12,454 nucleotides of DNA from NCBI GenBank assembly GCA_016126025.1, contig JAEFDA010000087.1, positions 1 to 12,454 of the forward strand. The letters are read 5' to 3'. Made by a program: the position numbers and the translations under genes. Below, piece by piece: positions 1 to 6,257 of the stretch; the stretch's first letter is position 1, and each line of letters begins with the position of its first letter. The DNA is from Nitrososphaerota archaeon (GTDB lineage Archaea > Thermoproteota > Nitrososphaeria > Nitrososphaerales > Nitrosopumilaceae). The notes beneath the pieces are model-generated. The model was not told the origin of the DNA. It ran no database searches and saw nothing but the letters and a program-made list of their open reading frames with translations.

Positions 1-21
1 CATGGCGCGGGCCGCCAAGCG

Positions 22-85
22 CCGCCGGGGCGCCTAGTGTGGGCCTTGGACTTGATGCGGGTTGGACTCAAGGCCGCCCCGGCGG
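22..85. other. Nested inverted repeat (potential stem-loop)
   Basis: Positions 22-32 are a perfect 11-nt reverse complement of 75-85. Nested inside, 43-48 pairs with 69-74. The element lies just beyond the 3' end of the minus-strand receptor gene, so it could fold at the end of that transcript. No T-tract follows on either strand, so a classic archaeal U-tract terminator is not supported. It could also be the edge of a structured RNA or a repeat whose other copies lie outside the window. Confidence 0.45.
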
Positions 86-151
86 GCGGCCGCAAGATCT
101 GAGGCGCATACCGGCAGGCAGGGTGGACGGTTTGGAGGTTCCCGGATGCCA

Positions 152-2548
152 TCACCGGGCGGTGATTGTGTCATCCGACAGGGAGTACCTGCCGGTCTCG
201 GCCCACTCGCCGTCGACGATCTGCCAGATGGCATAGTCGGCGAAGGCCATATCCCCGGCCTCGTTGAGTACCATCCCAAGCTGGGCGCCGCTGTACGACT
301 GGGCCACATCCGGCAGGGCGGTCTTGATGGCGGCAGCATCCGCGGTTCCGGACTGCAGGATGGAGAGGCCGACCAGCCATGCTGCATCGTAGGACCGGTA
401 GACGTGTGCTGTGGGATCCCTGCCGGCGGTCTCCGATATGTGCAGGTGGACGCGCTCGTAGAGCGGACCGGGGTTGTCGGCCACCTGCAGGGCGGCGAAC
501 TCGACCTCGCTGGACAGCCCGGCCAACCTATTATCGGTCAGCAGGGGGCTCTTGGCCAGTGTTTCGGAGCCGAACCACTTTACGCTGGTAAGTATGTCGT
601 GGGCGGCCGATTCCAGCGCTATCGCGCGCCCCTCACCGAATGATATCAGGAGGACGGCCACCCTGTCGGCGCCGTACTTCTCGGCCATGGACTGGACCTG
701 GCCAGCCAACCTCTCTGCCTCGTCTGCAAACTCGGCCTCGGTCAGACCATACCGGATGCCCTCGCCCACCACGCCTCCGCGGGACGTAAAGTTGCTGGCG
801 GTGGCCTCCTGCAGGCCATCGCCGTAGACGTCTCCCCTCCATATGGGGACTACGGCCTGTATGCCGTGACTCTGAAGTAGCTTGGCTAGGGCGATGCCCT
901 GCTTGGAGTCGTCGGGGATCAGCCTGAATATGCCGTCGCCGGGGACGGCCAGGCTGGGCGCCGTCGAGCAGCAGCTGAGCAGCACCATGCCGTTCTCGTT
1001 GGCGTACCTGCCCACCCGCTCCACGTTGATGCTGATCTCGGGTCCGATTATGACATCTATGCCGCTTTGGTGCATCTCGGTGGCCTTGGCCAGGGCGGTG
1101 AACGGGTTGGAGATGGTATCTTCACCCACTACCGACAGCCTCCAGTCGATGCCGATGCTGTCCAGAAAGCCGTTGAAGTCTTCGGCGCCCAACCGCGTTG
1201 CCTCGAGGTTGTCGGCCCCCTTGGTGCTGCCGGTCACCGGATAGAGGGCTCCGATGCGTACATCGCCGGACGGCTGGGAGGCGGGAATCGTCATCCCTCT
1301 TTGGGTGATGTACATGCCGGCCTCCTGCCAGGCGTCGCCGCTGATGGCCAGTATGCGGTAGTCGGTAGAGGCCAGGTCGCCGGCCTCGTTGAGATCCGTG
1401 AACCGAGTCGAGCCCTGGTGTCCTTCCACCACTCCGGGCAGTTGAGCCTTGATTTCGGCCGCACCGGCGCTGCCGGCGTTCCCGATGGCTCTTCCTATGA
1501 CCCAGACGGTGTCGTATGCGGCATTTACGAACGGGCTCAGCTGCGAGCCCAGGGTCTCGGCCAGTAGGCCGTTGACGCGCCCGTATTGATCGCCGGGTCT
1601 GAAGATGTACTGGGTGGCGGTAAAGTTTGCCGCGTTTGCGAATGCGTTCACCGCCCCGTCTTCGGTGAACTGGGCGGCATCCACAATCGTCTCGCTGACA
1701 AACCACTCCGTACTGGAGAGGTTGCCAAGGAGTGACGCCTCCCGGACTATCTCGACCGACTCGTCAAAGGAGATCATCAGGACGGCTACCTTGTCTGCGC
1801 CGTGCTTCTTTACGGCTGCATGTACATCCTCGTCCAGCTGCGCCACATCCGACGCGAAGTCGGCGTGGCCTGGGGGGTACCTGATGCCCGCATAGACTAC
1901 TCCCCCAAGGCCTTCGAACTCTCCGGAGATGGCATCCCGGAGGCCGTCACCGTAGGCGTCGCCCCTCCAGATGGGGACGATCGCCACCTTTCCGTCCGCC
2001 TCGATGAGGCGCGCCAGCGCGATACCCTGGCCGCTGTCGTCTGCAGCAAGCCTGTATACGCTGTCCCCGGCGATGGCCAGGCTGGGGGCGGTCGAACAGC
2101 AGGCCACCACCAGCAAGTCGTTGTCGTCGGCATATTTTTTGATGACGTCTACGCTGGCACTGGTCATGGAGCCGGTGATCACCGTAATTCCGGACTCGTG
2201 CATCCGGAGGGTCTTCTCCAGCGCAGCGTCGGCGTTCGTGGCGGTGTCCTCCACTGCCATCTCTAGGCGCCATCCCGCATCGCCCTCCGCCAGGTAGTCG
2301 TTGAAGTCGGCTACGGCCAGTTCCATGGCTGCCCTCATCTGCAACCCGAACGTGCTGAAATCCCCTGTCAGCGGAAATAGTCCGCCGATGGCGACAGTCT
2401 CGGTCAGGGACGAGTTGGTCACCACCGCCACATCTGCGGGTGTGTCGTCGCTGGCAGTCTGCCCCTCTGTCTGCGCGTAGGCTCCCACGGCAGGGCCAAG
2501 CCCGACCAGCAGGGCCACTACAATGGCAGTCTTGTACAATGTTGGCAT
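152..2548 (-). CDS. Secreted tandem LivJ-type (Peripla_BP_6) ligand-binding protein
   Basis: 798 aa; predicted extracellular solute-binding or sensing protein. Residues 1-26 form a Sec-type signal peptide (hydrophobic core, A-Y-A before Q26). Two type I periplasmic binding domains follow, roughly residues 50-415 and 428-790. Each opens with the branched-chain amino-acid receptor pattern (F-P-L-T-G at 58-62, Y-P-V-T-G at 436-440). The halves repeat with a fixed 376-residue offset: CCSTAPS at 150 and 526, PIWRGD at 192 and 568. Those two Cys-Cys pairs are the only cysteines in the protein. They fall where LivJ-family proteins carry the Ser/Thr-rich ligand-binding loop. Most family members have a single domain of about 380 aa, so this is an internal duplication. 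There is no lipobox and no C-terminal membrane anchor, and no permease or ATPase gene lies nearby, so it appears as an orphan receptor. The ligand is unknown; amino acids, amides or urea are family precedents. Confidence 0.9.
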   Translation of the reverse strand: MPTLYKTAIVVALLVGLGPAVGAYAQTEGQTASDDTPADVAVVTNSSLTETVAIGGLFPLTGDFSTFGLQMRAAMELAVADFNDYLAEGDAGWRLEMAVEDTATNADAALEKTLRMHESGITVITGSMTSASVDVIKKYADDNDLLVVACCSTAPSLAIAGDSVYRLAADDSGQGIALARLIEADGKVAIVPIWRGDAYGDGLRDAISGEFEGLGGVVYAGIRYPPGHADFASDVAQLDEDVHAAVKKHGADKVAVLMISFDESVEIVREASLLGNLSSTEWFVSETIVDAAQFTEDGAVNAFANAANFTATQYIFRPGDQYGRVNGLLAETLGSQLSPFVNAAYDTVWVIGRAIGNAGSAGAAEIKAQLPGVVEGHQGSTRFTDLNEAGDLASTDYRILAISGDAWQEAGMYITQRGMTIPASQPSGDVRIGALYPVTGSTKGADNLEATRLGAEDFNGFLDSIGIDWRLSVVGEDTISNPFTALAKATEMHQSGIDVIIGPEISINVERVGRYANENGMVLLSCCSTAPSLAVPGDGIFRLIPDDSKQGIALAKLLQSHGIQAVVPIWRGDVYGDGLQEATASNFTSRGGVVGEGIRYGLTEAEFADEAERLAGQVQSMAEKYGADRVAVLLISFGEGRAIALESAAHDILTSVKWFGSETLAKSPLLTDNRLAGLSSEVEFAALQVADNPGPLYERVHLHISETAGRDPTAHVYRSYDAAWLVGLSILQSGTADAAAIKTALPDVAQSYSGAQLGMVLNEAGDMAFADYAIWQIVDGEWAETGRYSLSDDTITAR

Positions 2549-2562
2549 CCGGCCTTTTGCAG

Positions 2563-2576
2563 TTTTTTAGTTTATG
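2563..2576 (-). promoter_or_regulatory. TATA-like box for the tandem binding protein
   Basis: Read on the minus strand, this is an A/T-rich run (ATAAACTAAAAAA) centred about 20-24 nt before the ATG at 2548. The surroundings are GC-rich. It fits an archaeal TATA box for a leaderless or nearly leaderless transcript. Confidence 0.5.
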
Positions 2577-2729
2577 CCGATGGCGGTTGCCTGTCAGTTC
2601 CGCCCACGGATGCGGCCTGCACCGCCTGCACTGCGCCATCCAGAGTGGCCGCGGCCGGTCCGACGGGGACCGCACACTCTCTTGCGGATCGTAGCTCTTG
2701 TCCGTGTACCGCCGCATCGTGGCGGACGC

Positions 2730-2769
2730 TGTCCAAATTTGAGCCGGGACCAACCCATTCATCTGGACA
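2730..2769. promoter_or_regulatory. Inverted hexamers TGTCCA/TGGACA upstream of the FNT promoter
   Basis: TGTCCA (2730-2735) and TGGACA (2764-2769) are exact reverse complements separated by 28 nt. The downstream arm ends about 20 nt before the TATA-like box at 2791. They lie in the 273-nt divergent region between the receptor and channel genes. Possible regulator half-sites, but hexamer pairs arise easily by chance. Confidence 0.15.
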
Positions 2770-2790
2770 ACTCCGATTCTTCTGAACCGG

Positions 2791-2798
2791 TTTAATAA
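2791..2798 (+). promoter_or_regulatory. TATA-like box for the FNT channel gene
   Basis: TTTAATAA is centred about 27 nt upstream of the ATG at 2822. This is the spacing expected if transcription begins at or next to the start codon, giving a leaderless archaeal mRNA. Confidence 0.6.
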
Positions 2799-2821
2799 CG
2801 GAGCGTGGTATACCGTGTGCG

Positions 2822-3970
2822 ATGGCCACCGAGACCGACCCTGAAGCCGATCCGTCGCAGGACGAGGAGGCGCCTCCCAGGCCGCCCCGCCTCACCACCG
2901 GCCTCTTCAACATAGCCGACACGGTAAAGACGCTGAGCCACATGGGCGTCGCAAAGACCAAGGTGAACCCGGCCCAGGGCATACTGATGGGCTGGCAGGC
3001 GACCGCCTACCTGGCATTTGCCGCATTTATGGCCTGGATGATAGCAACGATGGTCTCCGCCGATCTGTCGGAGGGGCTGGGCAAGTTCCTCTCGTCTGCG
3101 GCGTTCGGGCTGTCGGCCCTTGTGCTTGTGATACTGTACGGCTCCAACCTGGTGACGGGCGACTACATGACCAGCGGCATCTCGCTGATGACCCGGCGGT
3201 CCCGCTGGCGGGAGGTGCTCTGGGAGTGGTCCATAACCCACTCGGGACACTGGATGGCGGGCTTTGCGGTGGGCTGGATGATTATAATCGGGGCGGGCCA
3301 GGCCGGACCGGCCGGCTCGGCCATCATGGAGGCGCTGGCCGGTATAGGCGAGACCAAGGTGAACGAGCTCTCGTGGGATCAGCTCTTCTACCGGGGCATA
3401 CTGGCCAACTGGCTGATCGCCATGGGGGTGTGGGGCGCCTACCGTACCAAGGAGACGGTCGGAAAGGTGCTCCTCATAGCGATACCGGTGTCGGTATTCT
3501 TCGCCATAGGGTTCGAGCACAGCATCGTGAACCACTTTGCCCTGGCGGCGGGAATATGGGCGGGGGCCGACTACACCTGGGGCGAGGCGTGGTTCAACAA
3601 TTTGGTCCCGGTCACACTGGGTAACATAGTGGGCGCCATGATACTCCAGGGCATGGTGTACTGGTATGTGGCCGGGATGCCGGTCTGGCTGGGGCCGGAC
3701 AAATGGAAGAGGCCCCACGGCTCGTACCGGGATCTGGTCCGGGCAATCCGCGACACCGGCACGCTGATGCTCTTCTTCGTGGCGATGGCCCCCCTGGCGG
3801 CGGGCGCCCTGTTCCTGTATGGCGTGGAGCCCGCGCTGGGGATATCGGCCGGCGTCGGCAACCAGAACTGGATCGAGCCCATTGGAATATCCCTGTACCT
3901 GGTGGCCACCGCCCTTGTCGTGAAGCGGTTCCTGATGCCCCGCGTGTGGCACCGCATACCCGACAGCTGA
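2822..3970 (+). CDS. Formate/nitrite transporter (FNT) family channel with C-terminal extension
   Basis: 382 aa integral membrane protein of the FocA/NirC/HSC family, which moves small monovalent anions (formate, nitrite, hydrosulfide) and their protonated forms across the membrane. Family signatures are clear: YGSNLVTGDYM (106-116, slit threonine T112), RGILANWLIAMGVW (191-204), GFEHSIVN (230-237, central histidine H233) and NNLVPVTLGNIVGA (259-272). K179 aligns with the conserved pore lysine. Six core membrane segments span about 56-287. The usual length is about 270-290 aa. Here there is an acidic, proline-rich cytosolic N-terminus (1-25) and a C-terminal extension with two more hydrophobic segments (about 313-334 and 351-370). 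In an ammonia oxidiser, nitrite (the product of ammonia oxidation) is the natural candidate substrate, but that is inference. The start is supported by the TATA-like box 27 nt upstream. Confidence 0.92.
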   Translation: MATETDPEADPSQDEEAPPRPPRLTTGLFNIADTVKTLSHMGVAKTKVNPAQGILMGWQATAYLAFAAFMAWMIATMVSADLSEGLGKFLSSAAFGLSALVLVILYGSNLVTGDYMTSGISLMTRRSRWREVLWEWSITHSGHWMAGFAVGWMIIIGAGQAGPAGSAIMEALAGIGETKVNELSWDQLFYRGILANWLIAMGVWGAYRTKETVGKVLLIAIPVSVFFAIGFEHSIVNHFALAAGIWAGADYTWGEAWFNNLVPVTLGNIVGAMILQGMVYWYVAGMPVWLGPDKWKRPHGSYRDLVRAIRDTGTLMLFFVAMAPLAAGALFLYGVEPALGISAGVGNQNWIEPIGISLYLVATALVVKRFLMPRVWHRIPDS

Positions 3971-3972
3971 CG

Positions 3973-4001
3973 GCGGGACTTGCGGCGCCCGGCGGTCCCG
4001 C
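3973..4001 (+). terminator. Stem-loop after the FNT stop codon
   Basis: GCGGGAC (3973-3979) and GTCCCGC (3995-4001) form a perfect 7-bp stem with a 15-nt loop, starting 2 nt after the FNT stop. There is no T-tract behind it, so it may be a 3'-end stabiliser rather than a true terminator. Confidence 0.3.
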
Positions 4002-4252
4002 ATTCGGGGCTGCGGCGACCAGACAACTGCAGCAGACGGTTCCCCCCCACCGCCCTGTCCCGGTTTTGCGTCCGGCAGGGCGATAGGCCGCCTGAGAACC
4101 CGGGTCTCGGCGTGCATCCTGTCGATGGGCGTGAGTCACACCGCGCCACAGCCGGGACGGGCATCTGCTGGTTTTATCCACCGTTGTTTGGCATGAAAAG
4201 TTAGGTACTGGCAATATTTGGTTAGATATGCCATTCAAAGATCGACGCCCGC

Positions 4253-4264
4253 GGACCTGGGTCC
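4253..4264. promoter_or_regulatory. Palindrome GGACCTGGGTCC upstream of the radical SAM promoter
   Basis: A 5-bp inverted repeat with a 2-nt centre, about 33 nt upstream of the TATA-like box at 4289. The position would suit an activator or operator site. It is short, so the evidence is weak. Confidence 0.2.
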
Positions 4265-4288
4265 AGACATGGGATGCGCCCGTTAGCG

Positions 4289-4295
4289 ATATATA
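4289..4295 (+). promoter_or_regulatory. TATA box for the radical SAM gene
   Basis: ATATATA is centred 27 nt before the ATG at 4319, in GC-rich surroundings. The spacing indicates a leaderless transcript beginning at 4319. It argues against the upstream in-frame ATG at 4274, which would lie before the promoter. Confidence 0.7.
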
Positions 4296-4318
4296 CTAAC
4301 CGAGAGGAAGTGTTGGTT

Positions 4319-5899
4319 ATGTCCGGCAAGCGCGTCGTCCTGACCGCCGACAGGAGCCTCATGACCAACTACCGCGGGAACTTCCTGTACGGGTTTATAG
4401 CGTGCGGCCCGTACGAGGTGCTGCCCGAGTGGGTCTTCGACAAGGTCTTCTGCCCCCCGGTGGAGACGGACCCCCGCACCGGGGAGGCCAAGGTGGCGCA
4501 GGTGGGCCTCCGGAGGGTGGAGAGCGCCCTGCTGAAGGAGTATGACAGGAGCGACGTCTTTGTGGCCAACCCGGACTATCTGGAAAAGTGCGTGGGGCCC
4601 GACACCAAGGTACTGGGAATCAACGTCATGGACCCGCTGGGGATGGCCCCGGTCACCACCACCATGTCCCCCGAGAAGCTCTCCTACGTGGCTATGAAGT
4701 TCAAGAAGATGTGCGCCAGCGTAATCCAGCTGAAGAAGAAGTACGACTTTCACGTGGCGGTGGGCGGCAACGGGGCTTGGGAGCTGGCCAAGGAGGAGCG
4801 GATGCGCATACACGGCATCGACACGGTGGTGGTCGGCGAGGCGGACGAGATGGCCCTGGACATATTCCACGACTTGGAGCAGGGGGCCGACGCGCCCAAT
4901 CTGCTCCACTGCATGGTGAAGAACATCCAGGACATACCAGAGATAACCTCCCCCACCGTAAACTCCCTCATAGAGGCGATGCGGGGCTGCGGGAGGGGCT
5001 GCGACTTTTGCGACGTAAACAAGCGTTCCAAGAAGGACCTTCCCGTGGAGCGGCTCCAGAGGGAGGCCCGCATAAACTTGGACTATGGCTTCGACTCGAT
5101 ATGGCTGCACTCAGACGAGATGCTGCTGTATGGCTGCGACAACCGCGACTTTATCCCCAACCGCGACGCCATAACCCAGCTGTGGAGCGGCCTCAAGGAC
5201 ATGGGGGCCAACTTCGTGGGGACGACCCACATGACCTTCTCGGCGGTCGCCGCGGATCCGGATCTGATGCACCAGATAGCCACCATCAACCGCCAGCACG
5301 AGTCGGGGAGGTGGCTGGCCACCAACCTGGGGATAGAGACCGTGTCGCCCAAGATGGTCAAAAAGCACCTGGGGGTCAAGACCCGGCCGTTCTCCACCGA
5401 CGAGTGGGGGAGCGTGGTGCGGGAGGGGGCCAGCATCCTGAACAGCAACCACTGGTTCCCGGCCGCCACCATAATCATAGGATGGCCGGACGAAACCCCC
5501 GAAGACATCCAGTACACCATAGACATGATAGACGACTTCAGGGCGATGAACTTTAGGGGGCTGGTGGCCCCGCTGCTCTACCAGGACTTTAGCGAGAAGA
5601 ACTCGATGCATTTTGGCAACCTGAACGAGGCCCAGTTCACCCTGTTCTGGCGGTGCTGGGAGAACAACCTCCGGGTGATAAACGACATCATACCCATCAT
5701 ACTGCGCAACAAGACGTACGGGCCGCCCATGAAGGTCTTCATGTACGGTATCATCAAGGCGGGGACCTGGGCCATAATGAGGTACCTGAGAGGGCTCTGC
5801 AAGGACCTCTTCAACGGGCGCACGCCCGACGAGATCATCGCCAAGTACTCCAAGAGCCGCTCGGTCTCGGCCCCCCGAATACAAACAAAGAAACTCTAG
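4319..5899 (+). CDS. B12-binding-type radical SAM protein (Fe-S oxidoreductase)
   Basis: 526 aa, predicted cytoplasmic. An N-terminal Rossmann-like region (about 1-200) resembles the cobalamin-binding domain of class B radical SAM enzymes. It includes a V-A-V-G-G-N-G segment at 147-152 and V-V-G-E-A-D-E at 171-177, matching the family's 'GG...GE.E' pattern. No DxHxxG cobalamin-ligand motif is seen. The radical SAM core follows, with the 4Fe-4S cluster motif C224-x3-C228-x2-C231 in RGCGRGCDFC. A GIET strand (338-341) and IIIGWPDETPED (385-396) are typical of the SAM barrel. The C-terminal 100 residues include a hydrophobic stretch (about 455-490). The substrate cannot be read from the sequence. 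Class B members methylate unreactive carbons or build rings, including archaeal tetraether-lipid ring synthases, which is one hypothesis. The start at 4319 is chosen from the TATA spacing. The stop overlaps the convergent gene's stop. Confidence 0.85.
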   Translation: MSGKRVVLTADRSLMTNYRGNFLYGFIACGPYEVLPEWVFDKVFCPPVETDPRTGEAKVAQVGLRRVESALLKEYDRSDVFVANPDYLEKCVGPDTKVLGINVMDPLGMAPVTTTMSPEKLSYVAMKFKKMCASVIQLKKKYDFHVAVGGNGAWELAKEERMRIHGIDTVVVGEADEMALDIFHDLEQGADAPNLLHCMVKNIQDIPEITSPTVNSLIEAMRGCGRGCDFCDVNKRSKKDLPVERLQREARINLDYGFDSIWLHSDEMLLYGCDNRDFIPNRDAITQLWSGLKDMGANFVGTTHMTFSAVAADPDLMHQIATINRQHESGRWLATNLGIETVSPKMVKKHLGVKTRPFSTDEWGSVVREGASILNSNHWFPAATIIIGWPDETPEDIQYTIDMIDDFRAMNFRGLVAPLLYQDFSEKNSMHFGNLNEAQFTLFWRCWENNLRVINDIIPIILRNKTYGPPMKVFMYGIIKAGTWAIMRYLRGLCKDLFNGRTPDEIIAKYSKSRSVSAPRIQTKKL

Positions 5900-6216
5900 A
5901 TGCTCTCCAGCGCCTTGTCGGCGATGGTATTGCGCTTCGGCGTCAGAACCACAAAGTAGACCTTGTCGGCCCTCTCTATGGAGCCCACCGGGCGGTACGA
6001 CTTGGCGGACACGTCGAACTCGTATATCCCCGGCTCCAGGGTTGCCTTTGCGTACACCATCAGGTATCTCTCGTTGTTCTGGGACAGGGGTATGAAGGAC
6101 ATGGTGTGGCCCTTGTACGAATTCACCGGCATGGTGTTCTTCAGCGGCGCCGCTGCCGTGGCCAGGAACATAAAGACGTCCTCCAGACTCTCAAACTCCT
6201 CGTATTCCACGTTCAT
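5896..6216 (-). CDS. Small protein of unknown function (106 aa)
   Basis: No recognised family. The protein has no signal peptide or membrane segment and looks like a small soluble alpha/beta domain. It opens with an acidic start (MNVEYEEFESLED). The middle (about 50-80) is strand-like and includes R-Y-L-M-V-Y-A-K-A and Y-E-F-D-V-S-A-K, and the C-terminus is short and basic. It is supported as a real gene by its TATA-like box about 26 nt upstream, coding-like composition and tight convergent packing. Its TAG stop shares the CTAG at 5896-5899 with the stop of the radical SAM gene. It is transcribed in the same direction as the upstream Ig-like gene but has its own promoter in the 41-nt gap. Confidence 0.75.
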   Translation of the reverse strand: MNVEYEEFESLEDVFMFLATAAAPLKNTMPVNSYKGHTMSFIPLSQNNERYLMVYAKATLEPGIYEFDVSAKSYRPVGSIERADKVYFVVLTPKRNTIADKALESI

Positions 6217-6237
6217 GGGTGACTGGGGGCGCGGCTG

Positions 6238-6247
6238 CTAATAAGAA
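6238..6247 (-). promoter_or_regulatory. TATA-like box for the 106-aa gene
   Basis: On the minus strand an A/T-rich run (TTCTTATTAG) is centred about 26 nt before the ATG at 6216. It lies inside the 41-nt gap after the stop of the upstream gene, implying separate transcription. Confidence 0.5.
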
Positions 6248-6257
6248 TCTAGCCGGT

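Larger units (their letters stand above)
3971..4318. other. Intergenic region between FNT and radical SAM genes
   Basis: 348 nt without a convincing gene. It begins with a stem-loop right after the FNT stop (3973-4001). An AT-richer stretch follows at about 4165-4235, containing a T4 run at 4172-4175 and the string CAATATTTGG. It ends with a short palindrome (4253-4264) and the TATA-like box of the next gene. No tRNA, small-protein or RNA-gene signature was recognised. Confidence 0.5.

Noticed and set aside
1959..1979. RGD tripeptide in the receptor (residues 195-197 and 571-573) as a possible host-integrin binding motif
   Set aside because: It is part of the PIWRGD core kept in both halves, so it more likely reflects domain structure. 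A tripeptide alone is not evidence of host adhesion.
2792..4117. Long open frame on the minus strand opposite the FNT gene
   Set aside because: It is an antisense shadow of the FNT gene: the protein is Arg/Pro/Gly/His-rich with no domain pattern, while the plus strand encodes clear FNT motifs.
4274..4318. Upstream in-frame ATG extending the radical SAM protein by 15 residues
   Set aside because: The TATA box at 4289-4295 lies inside that extension, and the ATG at 4319 is at the correct leaderless spacing.
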